Shown here piece after piece: positions 43,981 to 52,340 of a stretch of 64,000 bases of DNA. The translations under genes and the position numbers were made by a program. Origin of the DNA: Calditrichota bacterium (lineage in GTDB: Bacteria; Electryoneota; RPQS01); NCBI GenBank assembly GCA_020637395.1, contig JACJWA010000003.1, forward strand, positions 1-64,000, given 5' to 3'. Within the stretch, counting starts at the first letter, position 1, and each line of letters starts with the position of its first letter. The notes below the pieces were generated by a model. It was not told where the DNA came from, made no database searches, and worked only from the letters and a program-made list of their open reading frames with translations.

Positions 43981-44704
43981 GCGCTGCCTCCCGCATCTCA
44001 GCCAAGTGCGCAATCACGTCCCGATGCTTGAACTTCTCCCCGACGCTGCGCCTGCCTTTCTCTTTGATTGCTCCTGTTGGGCAAACCTGTACACACTTGC
44101 TGCAGCGTGTGCACGTGGGAGAGTTGCCCCAATCGTCGTCCAAATCGCTGACGATGCGCGCCTTGATTCCGCGTCCCATGATGTCTAACGTGTGTGCGCC
44201 TTCTATATCGCTGCAAACGCGAACGCAGCGGCCGCAAAGGATACAGCGGTTATTATCCGACACAAAGCGGTCGTGCGTCGCATCCACGACGAATTTCGGA
44301 TGGAGATAGGGCAATCGCACGTGATCCATGCCGAGCACTTCAGCAAGACTCTGAAGTTCGCAAAAGCCATTTGCGACACAAACGGAACAAACGTGGTTGC
44401 GCTCTGTGAACAACAACTCAAGGATCCAACGCCGGAAACGCTGTAAACGCTCATTGTTGGTGATGACTTCCATCCCCTCCGCGACTTTTGTAATGCACGC
44501 GGGCACGAGTTTGTTATTGCCTTTGATTTCGACAAGACAAAGTCTGCATGCGCCGTAAGGGATTAGGCCTTCAAGATGGCAGAGCGTCGGAATGAAAACC
44601 TGATTCTGTTTGGCAACGTCGAGAATCGTTTCTCCGCCGCTCGCGCCGACGGGCTTCCCGTCTATCGTTAGTGTGATAATCTGTACAGATTGTATTTCAG
44701 TCAT
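43967..44704 (-). CDS. hoxU: Diaphorase Fe-S subunit HoxU
   Basis: A 245-residue NuoG-N-terminus-like subunit. Cofactor motifs in order: 2Fe-2S ferredoxin site CHLEGLIPYGACRLC, His/Cys 4Fe-4S site RNHVCSVCVANGFC, and two bacterial ferredoxin clusters CILCGRCVRVCSDIEG and CTRCSKCVQVCPTGAI. It carries electrons between HoxF and HoxY. Start overlaps the hoxF stop (ATGA). Confidence 0.94.
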   Translation of the reverse strand: MTEIQSVQIITLTIDGKPVGASGGETILDVAKQNQVFIPTLCHLEGLIPYGACRLCLVEIKGNNKLVPACITKVAEGMEVITNNERLQRFRRWILELLFTERNHVCSVCVANGFCELQSLAEVLGMDHVRLPYLHPKFVVDATHDRFVSDNNRCILCGRCVRVCSDIEGAHTLDIMGRGIKARIVSDLDDDWGNSPTCTRCSKCVQVCPTGAIKEKGRRSVGEKFKHRDVIAHLAEMREAAREED

Positions 44705-46332
44705 TTCGCGACTCCTTCAGCGGCAAGTACTTCGTGATCGGTAAGTTGAGCCTCATACTCGCTTCTGAAGAAACGCAGCGTGCTGAGTACAGGATTCGGC
44801 GCTGACTGTCCCAGCCCGCAGAGGCTGGTATGCTTGACCACTTCGCACAGTTCTTCCAGCAGTTCAAGATCGCGCTTAGTGCCTTCGCCGCGATTGATCT
44901 TGGCATGCAGCTCGTGCATTTGAGTTGTTCCGACGCGACAGGGCACGCACTTCCCACAGGATTCCGAAACCGAGAACTCCATGAAGTAGCGCGCGATGTC
45001 CACGATGCTTACGCTATCGTCAATGACCACCATGCCGCCGGAGCCCATAATGGATCCGAGGCTGGCGAGTGATTCGTAATCCACGGGGGTATCCAGTTCG
45101 CTTTCCGGAATACAGCCTCCCGTTGGGCCGCCGGTTTGCACGGCCTTCAGTTTGTTTTGTCCTTCCATGCCGCCGCCAATCTCATAGATGATTTCGCGCA
45201 GCGTTTCACCCATAGGCACTTCGATCAGCCCGACGTTTTTCACGTTTCCAGCAAGCGCAAAAACTTTAGTGCCCTTGCTGTTTTGGGTGCCGATGGACGC
45301 AAACCAATCTCCTCCGTTGCGAATAATGGAAGAAATATTCGCGTATGTTTCAACATTGTTAATAAGTGTTGATTTTCCGAACAGGCCGCGTTCCGCAGGA
45401 TAGGGAGGTCGAGGACGTGGTGTTCCGCGCCCGCCTTCAATGGACGCGATCAAGGCTGTTTCTTCGCCGCAGACATATGCGCCCGCGCCCAGCCGCAGTT
45501 CAACATGGAAGCCATAGGTTGTGCCCATGATGCTTTGGCCGAGAAAAGTGTATTCTTCGGCCTGTTTGATGGCTTTGCGCAACCGCTCGTATGCCAATGG
45601 GTATTCAGCGCGAATATAAATATATCCTTTGTTTGCACCCACCGCATAGCCCGCGATGGCCATCCCTTCTAACACGCGATGAGGATCACTTTCGAGCACA
45701 CTTCGATCCATGAATGCGCCGGGATCGCCTTCGTCGGCATTGCAGACTACATATTTCTGCTGCTGACCAGTCTTGGCGACTGTAGTCCACTTTAGGCCAG
45801 TCGGATAGCCCGCCCCGCCACGACCGCGCAACCCGCTTTTAATCACCTCACTGATCACTTCTGCCGGGCTCATCGTTGAGATCACCTTGTAGAGCGCGTG
45901 ATAACCTTTTGCGGCAATGTAATCGTCAATCTGTTCAGGGTCAATCCTGCCGGAATTCTCGAGCACAATCTTCTTTTGCCGCGTGAAAAACGGCAGGTCT
46001 CTACTCATTTGAAGGCGCGCGACGGGTTGCTTGGCAAGGCTGTCCATGATTTCCGGCACATCCTCGGGCTTGACGGAGCAATAGACGATCCCCTCAGGCT
46101 CGATAGCGACGGCCGGGCTGCCCGCACAAGGGCCGATGCAGCCGACGCCTTTGACCAGACAAGAGTCGTTTAGACCGCGTGACGTGATTTCTTCTTGGAA
46201 GGCCCGCAGAAGTTTGCGGCTGCCTGCGGCAATGCAACCCGCGGCCACGCAAACATGAATGCGATGGTTCCGCTGTTCTTCGGCCTCACTTACTTTGCGA
46301 CGGATATCGGAAAGATGATCAAGCGTCACCAT
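44701..46332 (-). CDS. hoxF: Diaphorase NADH-binding subunit HoxF
   Basis: A 543-residue NuoF-like subunit binding FMN and NAD(H). N-terminal thioredoxin-like 2Fe-2S domain (CVAAGCIAAGS ... VGCIGPCAGS), NADH/FMN region GLRGRGGAGYPTGLKW and CNADEGDPGAFMDR, and the 4Fe-4S site ESCGKCVPCRVGT with a later Cys in TSLCGLG. GAGGAGG precedes the ATG. It overlaps hoxE upstream by 14 bp and hoxU downstream by 4 bp. Confidence 0.95.
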   Translation of the reverse strand: MVTLDHLSDIRRKVSEAEEQRNHRIHVCVAAGCIAAGSRKLLRAFQEEITSRGLNDSCLVKGVGCIGPCAGSPAVAIEPEGIVYCSVKPEDVPEIMDSLAKQPVARLQMSRDLPFFTRQKKIVLENSGRIDPEQIDDYIAAKGYHALYKVISTMSPAEVISEVIKSGLRGRGGAGYPTGLKWTTVAKTGQQQKYVVCNADEGDPGAFMDRSVLESDPHRVLEGMAIAGYAVGANKGYIYIRAEYPLAYERLRKAIKQAEEYTFLGQSIMGTTYGFHVELRLGAGAYVCGEETALIASIEGGRGTPRPRPPYPAERGLFGKSTLINNVETYANISSIIRNGGDWFASIGTQNSKGTKVFALAGNVKNVGLIEVPMGETLREIIYEIGGGMEGQNKLKAVQTGGPTGGCIPESELDTPVDYESLASLGSIMGSGGMVVIDDSVSIVDIARYFMEFSVSESCGKCVPCRVGTTQMHELHAKINRGEGTKRDLELLEELCEVVKHTSLCGLGQSAPNPVLSTLRFFRSEYEAQLTDHEVLAAEGVAK

Positions 46333-46825
46333 GGATCACCTCCTCGAGTTTATCCAGTAACTCTTCAGCGGACAACCGGCCGAGTTCTTCTCCGTCCACA
46401 CTGGCAATGGGAGCAAGTCCGCATGTGCCAATGCAGCAAGCGGATTGCAAAGTCAAGCTTCCGTCTGCGGAGACTTCGTCCAATGCCATGCCGTAGCGTT
46501 CTTTGAGCGCTTCAACCAGCTTGGGTACTCCTTTTATGTAGCAGGCCGTCCCCGTGCAGACGACGCAGTTGTGTGTGCCGGGCTTCTTTAGCGTGAAATA
46601 CTGGTAAAAGGTCGCGACTCCATAGACTTTGCTTAGCGGCACACCCAGCGCGTCGGAAACATAGGTCAAGGAATCCCGGTCCAGATAGCCAAAGGCGTGC
46701 TGCACTGCGTGTAACGTTTCGATTAGCGCGTGGGGACTCTGTCCGTGCTTGCGCATCACCAATTGAACCCCTTTCCACTTCTCATCGGAATTAGGCGGAT
46801 CGGGTAGATTTGATAGTCTCTGCAT
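46319..46825 (-). CDS. hoxE: Diaphorase subunit HoxE (NuoE-like)
   Basis: A 168-residue thioredoxin-fold 2Fe-2S protein: VCTGTACYIKG and SACCIGTCGLAPIASVDG hold the four cysteine ligands. Upstream part KHGQSPHALIETLHAVQHAFGYLD is as in NuoE/HoxE. It is the first gene of the 13-gene hoxEFUYH-protease-permease-hypFCDEAB operon. The ATG at 46825 lacks a strong ribosome site; a TTG two codons upstream is an alternative. Two palindromic operators lie 30 and 58 bp upstream. Confidence 0.93.
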   Translation of the reverse strand: MQRLSNLPDPPNSDEKWKGVQLVMRKHGQSPHALIETLHAVQHAFGYLDRDSLTYVSDALGVPLSKVYGVATFYQYFTLKKPGTHNCVVCTGTACYIKGVPKLVEALKERYGMALDEVSADGSLTLQSACCIGTCGLAPIASVDGEELGRLSAEELLDKLEEVIHGDA

Positions 46826-46854
46826 ACTCAAGATTTGTCTTTCATTAAGGAAAC

Positions 46855-46867
46855 TGAACAGTGTTCA
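46855..46867 (-). promoter_or_regulatory. Palindromic operator 1 of the hox operon
   Basis: TGAACAGTGTTCA, a perfect 6+1+6 palindrome 30 bp upstream of the hoxE start. The form is like sites of dimeric TetR-type repressors, but no such regulator is encoded nearby. Confidence 0.65.
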
Positions 46868-46882
46868 CTGATATGCCCTGAT

Positions 46883-46895
46883 TGAACAGCGTTCA
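46883..46895 (-). promoter_or_regulatory. Palindromic operator 2 of the hox operon
   Basis: TGAACAGCGTTCA, differing from operator 1 at a single base, with centres 28 bp apart. The repeat of the same rare palindrome at near-integral helical spacing supports cooperative binding of one regulator. Confidence 0.6.
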
Positions 46896-47270
46896 TTTTT
46901 TTCAACATTTTGTTACTACTTATTTTAAGTATAACGTCCTAAATATTGTGAAAATTTTCACATTTATCAACCCGTCTTAGTCAATGTGTGACTTTATTAC
47001 TTCGATGCTAATCTTGAGGAATCATGATTTTAGTTAGCAGGCTTTTCGCGCAGAGGAATTGTAGGGCAGGTTCTCTTGAGAATACTGCATATAAAAGGGG
47101 TTAGATTTCGCGCCCAGCGATTAACTACGATGCGTTTGTGGGCCAGCACTTCTCATCACAAAGCTCGTGTGCCGCAACCGGAAGCAATCGGGATGGGTGT
47201 TTTAGCGCGGAAGACTGTACCAGTTTGAAAGTTAGCATATAATGGTAGGTTGGGGCAGCAGGAGGCTGGG

Positions 47271-47575
47271 ATGGCAAGAGCTAAGGACAGGCCGGAGCAG
47301 ATCATACGGATGCTAAGGGAGTTGGAAGTCGAGAACAGCCGGTTGAAGCGCGTGGTCGCGGATTTGACGTTGGACAAGCAGATTCTTGCGGACGCGTTAG
47401 CGGGGAAATTCTTAAGCCGAGCGGATCGCCGCAGAACGTTCCTGGCGGTCGCCGTTCGCGGGACGAAGACAGAGTATCGGAGCGGCGGGTGTGTCAGGTG
47501 GTGGGACGTTGTTTTGGACAATTGGTCTTGAAATCGAAAATTGACGATGTTCATGTTCGGTTGCGGCCACCGTGA
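47271..47575 (+). pseudogene. Decayed IS3-family orfA remnant
   Basis: The frame begins MARAKDRPEQIIRMLRE and jumps straight to LEVENSRLKRVVADLTLDKQ, so the helix-turn-helix middle of orfA is deleted. After GKFLSRADRRR the reading frame is lost, and in another frame VSERRVCQVVG continues to a stop at 47575. These are the normal end-of-orfA/start-of-orfB features of IS3 elements. GGAGG lies before the ATG. It is a second remnant, unlike the one at 34446. Confidence 0.75.
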
Positions 47576-47578
47576 TGT

Positions 47579-47680
47579 TGTCCCAAATCTGTCGTCATCG
47601 CCTTGTAACATCATATAAAACGAACACTTCCCATTTACTCTTAATCAATTAGTTCGGGGTTCGAGTCCCTGTGGGTGCAC
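47579..47680 (+). repeat. 102-bp direct repeat, copy B (att-like)
   Basis: Pairs with copy A at 34121-34222 in the same orientation. It follows the IS3 remnant directly and ends in the tRNA-Lys fragment. The outer (right) side changes to GC-richer, chromosome-like genes. Confidence 0.85.
47638..47680 (+). pseudogene. 3' half of tRNA-Lys(CUU), no CCA
   Basis: Same structure as fragment A from the anticodon loop to the discriminator base, with one difference in the variable region (TAGTT). The sequence then reads CACG instead of CCA. No 5' half is present. Confidence 0.78.
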
Positions 47681-47682
47681 AC

Positions 47683-47720
47683 GAAAAAGCCAGCAATCCT
47701 AATAGGTTGCTGGCTTTTTC
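47683..47720. terminator. Bidirectional terminator between tRNA fragment B and the receiver gene
   Basis: Perfect 14-bp stem GAAAAAGCCAGCAA/TTGCTGGCTTTTTC with a 10-base loop. It has T runs on both strands, so it can end the plus-strand tRNA-type transcript and the minus-strand kinase-receiver operon. Confidence 0.85.
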
Positions 47721-47761
47721 TCTTGCTCGGTTCTACGCACTGGCCGTCGAAAGATGGCCTG

Positions 47762-48145
47762 CTACTGCGTTTCCGGTTCCAAGGCAAGCAGTTTGGCAAT
47801 CGTACTTAGAAGCACGGTGTTGTCCCACGGCTTGGGAAAGACGACGTTGGCCCCAAACATCTTGGCCGCTGACAAATAGTCATTCGGACCAACCCGGCCG
47901 CCGCCTGAAACTGCGATGATCTTGCAGTCCGGCGCAACCTGTCGGATCTCCATGATGGTCTCGAGACCTTCTTTGTCCGGCATGATGATATCCGTGATGA
48001 CCAAATCTATCCGGCGCTCTCTGAGAATCGAGGCAACACCTACGCCGCTCTCCAAGCTTACGACCTCAAAGCCTTTGCGGTGCAGCAGAGTCTGTAGTGC
48101 GAGGCGTACCGCCTCGTCATCATCCACGATCAGGATGGTCGGCAT
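47762..48145 (-). CDS. Single-domain response regulator (receiver only)
   Basis: A 127-residue CheY-like receiver: ILIVDDDEAVR (acidic pocket), DLVITDIIMPDKEG (phospho-Asp), IIAVSGGG (Ser) and FPKPW (Lys). No output domain. The ATG at 48145 has GAGG six bases upstream and lies 7 bp after the kinase stop; other ATGs at 48166 and 48175 would overlap the kinase. It probably takes phosphate from the kinase next door or competes with its own receiver. Confidence 0.88.
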   Translation of the reverse strand: MPTILIVDDDEAVRLALQTLLHRKGFEVVSLESGVGVASILRERRIDLVITDIIMPDKEGLETIMEIRQVAPDCKIIAVSGGGRVGPNDYLSAAKMFGANVVFPKPWDNTVLLSTIAKLLALEPETQ

Positions 48146-48152
48146 TTTGTCC

Positions 48153-51100
48153 TCACTTTCGGACATTGTTCTCATTTCTATCTAACGCAAGTCCGATGTG
48201 ATCCAAGAGCTGCTCCAAGGACATGGGCTTGGACGCTATGCTTGTCACTTTGGCACAGGAACATGCGTTTGCATCAATGTTAGATGTGTTCCCCGACATG
48301 ATTATGAAGGCGTTGTCATATCCCGCTTCACGCACTTTTCCGCAGAGCTGCAATCCCGAGATCTTCGGCATCATGTAGTCCGCCATGATCAAGTCGTACG
48401 ACTTCACTCCCTGGGTAACTAACTCCAGAGCCTCCTCGGCCGAGTTCACAGCATCCACGAGGAACCCCGCACGCTTCAGATAGGTGGCGTACGCCCCGCT
48501 GACCGCCAAGCCATCATCCACCAACAGAAGTTGTGCATTGCTGTGGAGATTGGCTGCTCCTTCCATCGAACTCACCTGGAGCGCGCATGCCTCTTCCGCC
48601 AACGGAAGATATATCGTAAAGACACTTCCGCTGCCGGGAACGGACTCCACGGTGATGTGCCCGTAATGCGACTTCACGATCCCCATCACGACCGAAAGCC
48701 CCAGACCCGTCCCCTGCCCAACCTCTTTGGTCGTATAAAACGGCTCGAACAATCTGGCCATGCCTTCCGGAGTTATTCCGCAGCCGTTGTCGGTCACGGA
48801 CAGCGTCAAAAAGCCCCCTTCAAACTCTTTGCCGCAAGCAGCGCACACTTTTCCGGTGATCTCCTCCGACGTCAAGGTAATCGAGATTTGAGGTGACCGT
48901 GTGTTCTCCGTGGCATGAACCGCGTTCACCACCAAGTTCAACAGCGCCTGCTGTATCTCCACGGGACTGGCTTTCACCAAACTTGACCCTGCTCTAAGGT
49001 TCATTCTCAGATCAATCGTCTTGGGAATCGTGGATTCCAAGAACTCGAGCGACTCCGCGACGACGTTTTCGACTTGAGTCACTTCCTGCTCGGCGGATTC
49101 GTGCCGGCTGAAGGTCAGGATTCTCTTGACCAGATCGCGCGCACGCCGCGCCGCGTTTCGAATCTGCTCCAGGCCGGGCCGCGCCTGTTCGTCTTTCTGA
49201 TAGTCCTCAAGCAGAATCTCGGAGTACATCGTAATCGGCACGAGAATGTTGTTCATGTCGTGCGCGATCCCGCCCGCCAAAGTTCCGATCGTCTCCATTT
49301 TCTGCGACTGACGAAGCTGACCCTCCAACCGTTTCCTGTCCAACTCACCTTGCTTCAATCTTGATATGTCAATTACAGACACGGTGAAGAACCGCGGCTT
49401 TCCATACTCGTCAGGAATCATAGCGCCGCTGATCAATAGAGGCAGCGCTTCGCCGTCCGACCGCCGTGCATCTACTTCCTCGGCCAAAACACTTTCACCG
49501 GACAATAGTTTGCCCAGAATTCTCTCGAGCGTTTCGATCTCAAACAACTCGGTCAGACTGGTGAAGTGCCGCCCTTCAAGATCGGAAGCGCTCAGCCTGA
49601 ACGTGTCCGCCAACGCCTGATTGACATACGCGACTCTTCCATCCGGTGTCGCAATGGCCGCTCCATGTGAGGCCATGTCCGTGATCGTCTTGAACACCCG
49701 AAGCTCGTTCTCTGTCTTCTTCCGATCCGTGATGTCCTGGTTCGTACCATAGGTTCGTATCGGGCGCCCGTCCTTATCCATGTCCACTTCAAATCGCACT
49801 GCTACGTAAGCCTCCGTACCATCCGCGAAAATCGCCCGGTGCTCCAGACGTCTGAAGTAATTAGGATCTTTGGTTTCGATTGCTCCTTTTGCCTCGCGCT
49901 CCACGACCGACATGTCATCGGGGTGCACGAACTTCTCGGCATACTTCTGCGCGGACATGACATAGCCGCCCATCTCTTCGGCACTCGTCCGGTACAGCGC
50001 GTAAAACTCATCGCTGAACGTAAAATCTCCCGTCAGCAAGTCCATCTTCCAGTGGCCGGACTTGGACATCTTCATGGCATTCAGAAGTTGCGCTTCACTG
50101 GACTTTTGCGCCGCTTCCGCCTCTTTCTGCTGAGTGATGTCATCATAGACTCCCAACACTCCCCAAGCGACGCCCTCTGCTGACTTCAACGGCACTTTGC
50201 TCGTCTGGAGCCAGATCGTTGAACCGGATGGCGTCGTTTGCGGTTCGACAATGTTCAATTTGGATTCGCCTGATTGGATCACACGCAAGTCGTCTTCGCG
50301 ATACAGGTCTGCCTGATCCTTCCACCCCATTTCGTAGTCCGACTTGCCCAGCAAGTCCTTCGGCAACTCCCGCCCCGCATCCAACGCAAACCTGCTGTTG
50401 CAGCCTAAATACGTCAAGTCCGCGCTCTTCCAGAAAACCCGCGACGGAATGGATTCAATAATCTGAAGCAGAACATTGCGAGAGTTCTCTATCTCGCGCG
50501 ACTTTTCTCGCAGGCTTAGTTCCGTGCGCTTCAGTGCAGTCACGTCTCGGTCCGTCCCCCGATAGCCCAGCAGATTCCCATGCTCATCGAAGAACGGCCG
50601 CGCGTTCGTCACAACAGTGACTTCAGTGCCGAGTTCGTGCAAGTTCCGATTCTCGAGATCCCTGATCGGAAGTCTCTCCGCGAGGATGTGCTGAAAGATT
50701 TCCGCAATTCTGTCCGCTTCATCCGGCGGCATGAACTCGAACGGAGTCTTGCCGATGACCTCTTCCGCTGAGTATCCAAGCACATCCGCCACACGCTCCG
50801 AACAGTACGTATACACCCCATGGTGGTCCACTTCCCAAAACCAGTCTCCGCTGGATTCCGCAATATCTTTGAAGCGCCGCTCGGACGCCGCGAGATCCAC
50901 GAGCGCTCTCTGCCTGTCCGCAGCCTCGAGTTCCAGTTCTTCGGAGTATTTGCGGTAGCGTTCGATCAGCGGTCGTGTGATTCGTGAAATCAGCAGCGCG
51001 CCGCCAAGCACCACGATCAAAGAGAGAAAAGTCGCGTACAGCGCCGCTCTGTAGAATGGCGCCATGACTTCCGACATGTCTATCTTCTCGACCACTCCCA

Positions 51101-51608
51101 ATCCCAACGAAGGAAGCCCCTTGTAGGCCGCGAGGACCTCAACTCCGTGGCAATCTATTCCCTGCAAGACTCCGCTCTCGCCCTGAAGTGCCCGCTTCAT
51201 CGGTTCTGCACGGTCGGCACTCCACGGAACGTAGTGAGTTGCCGTGTCGTTCAGGCTTGCGGATCTTAATAGCAGAAGGGCGATAGAGTCCCCTTCGAGC
51301 CGGGCCAGGTGCAACTCGCGGCTGCCTTCGGCATGAATCGCTGCGCCAGACTCTGAACTCAGTTGCTTCAAGGCGCGAAGAAACGAGTCGCGAAGACGTT
51401 CCCTGTCTTCGCGATCGGAACTCTCAGACTCATACTTGCCCACGGCACCCAGCAAATGCGCCTGCGTCTCGACTGAAAACATCAGACTGTTGCTGAAATC
51501 CCTGACGTGCATCTCGTAGAGCACGTGGATTGAAAAGGCGGCAACAAATGCGCACGCCAGACTCAGAGTCAGAATGATCTGAATTTTGCTTCTGCCTGTG
51601 TCGTTCAT
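48153..51608 (-). CDS. Hybrid sensor histidine kinase with four PAS domains
   Basis: An 1151-residue membrane kinase. Helix 1 at the N-terminus, an extracytoplasmic sensor of ~160 residues, helix 2 near 190-210 followed by a short HAMP-like RITRPLIERY. Then four PAS domains (~245-365, 370-500, 505-635, 640-760), the phospho-acceptor LAGGIAHDMNNILVP, the ATPase domain with LNLVVNAVHA, DNGCGITPEGM and GTGLGLSVVMGIV, and a C-terminal receiver (LLLVDDGLAV, MADYMMPKISG). An unusual Cys group CAACGK lies in the ATPase domain. Signal unknown. Confidence 0.92.
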   Translation of the reverse strand: MNDTGRSKIQIILTLSLACAFVAAFSIHVLYEMHVRDFSNSLMFSVETQAHLLGAVGKYESESSDREDRERLRDSFLRALKQLSSESGAAIHAEGSRELHLARLEGDSIALLLLRSASLNDTATHYVPWSADRAEPMKRALQGESGVLQGIDCHGVEVLAAYKGLPSLGLGVVEKIDMSEVMAPFYRAALYATFLSLIVVLGGALLISRITRPLIERYRKYSEELELEAADRQRALVDLAASERRFKDIAESSGDWFWEVDHHGVYTYCSERVADVLGYSAEEVIGKTPFEFMPPDEADRIAEIFQHILAERLPIRDLENRNLHELGTEVTVVTNARPFFDEHGNLLGYRGTDRDVTALKRTELSLREKSREIENSRNVLLQIIESIPSRVFWKSADLTYLGCNSRFALDAGRELPKDLLGKSDYEMGWKDQADLYREDDLRVIQSGESKLNIVEPQTTPSGSTIWLQTSKVPLKSAEGVAWGVLGVYDDITQQKEAEAAQKSSEAQLLNAMKMSKSGHWKMDLLTGDFTFSDEFYALYRTSAEEMGGYVMSAQKYAEKFVHPDDMSVVEREAKGAIETKDPNYFRRLEHRAIFADGTEAYVAVRFEVDMDKDGRPIRTYGTNQDITDRKKTENELRVFKTITDMASHGAAIATPDGRVAYVNQALADTFRLSASDLEGRHFTSLTELFEIETLERILGKLLSGESVLAEEVDARRSDGEALPLLISGAMIPDEYGKPRFFTVSVIDISRLKQGELDRKRLEGQLRQSQKMETIGTLAGGIAHDMNNILVPITMYSEILLEDYQKDEQARPGLEQIRNAARRARDLVKRILTFSRHESAEQEVTQVENVVAESLEFLESTIPKTIDLRMNLRAGSSLVKASPVEIQQALLNLVVNAVHATENTRSPQISITLTSEEITGKVCAACGKEFEGGFLTLSVTDNGCGITPEGMARLFEPFYTTKEVGQGTGLGLSVVMGIVKSHYGHITVESVPGSGSVFTIYLPLAEEACALQVSSMEGAANLHSNAQLLLVDDGLAVSGAYATYLKRAGFLVDAVNSAEEALELVTQGVKSYDLIMADYMMPKISGLQLCGKVREAGYDNAFIIMSGNTSNIDANACSCAKVTSIASKPMSLEQLLDHIGLALDRNENNVRK

Positions 51609-52340
51609 TGCGCAGTTATGCTCACGTTTCGGTGCGATTGGTTTGATCTAACAGCGATCGTCGCCTCCCATCTGTGACCCATGGGTGCAAGTTTGGAACC
51701 AGAAAACTGTGCCGACCAGTCTCTATGATTCGCGACACGAATCGTCTTTCGAGATCATCATCGAGAGTCCGTCCCAGATTTAACGTGCAAGGACATGCGC
51801 ACCATTATTCCACTTTTGCGATGCAATTCGGGTCAGGGAAACTCTATCGTGCTGAGCTAACTATGAACTTGCCTGCTCTCGCAATTCCCTGCAGCAGAAT
51901 TGTGCGCGACACACTGATGAAGCCCGATGCCCTGCGCCTGTCGCGAACGACTGCGAAAGTTCTTTCGCACACAGGACTTGACAGTTTCACATGGGAGTTG
52001 GTTGAGATCGGCCTCCTTGCTGGTTCAGATCAGGCAGGTTTTGCTCCGTGGCAGTCTACTTTGCCCAGTTTTGCGCATATAATTTGAGCCTGCTTGACGC
52101 CGGTTCAATCCGACCGCCCACAGCATGATCAGCTGACTGGGACGGCCCGCCTTTCCCCAAGGCAGAGGCAGGTCAGATTGCTTTCTCGACACGTAAATGA
52201 TAAGAGCCGTTTTAACAGGTATTTAACAGATTGACGATCACGAAGATTTTTGCTACTTTATGGGTCCTGTCCGGCTCGACCGGACTCGCCGCCCACCCAG
52301 CAAAATTTGATTCCTCAGAGAGAAAAGAGGTCCTCCGAAT
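51609..52340. other. Intergenic region before the P5C dehydrogenase gene
   Basis: About 730 bases. A plus-strand frame at 51674-52087 has no ribosome site, family resemblance or neighbour support and is not called. The only element I support is the promoter near 52231. Confidence 0.5.
52231..52259 (+). promoter_or_regulatory. Promoter of the P5C dehydrogenase gene
   Basis: TTGACG (52231-52236), 17-bp spacer, TACTTT (52254-52259) with TG one base before it (extended -10). The start would lie about 75 nt before the ATG. Confidence 0.5.

Larger units (their letters stand above)
46826..47270. other. Upstream region of the hox operon
   Basis: AT-rich stretch holding the two TGAACA palindromes and presumably the hox promoter on the minus strand. 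From ~46900 to 47270 no gene or other clear element is seen. Confidence 0.5.

Noticed and set aside
51674..52087. 137-codon plus-strand frame upstream of the P5C dehydrogenase
   Set aside because: No ribosome site, no family resemblance, mixed composition; likely chance.
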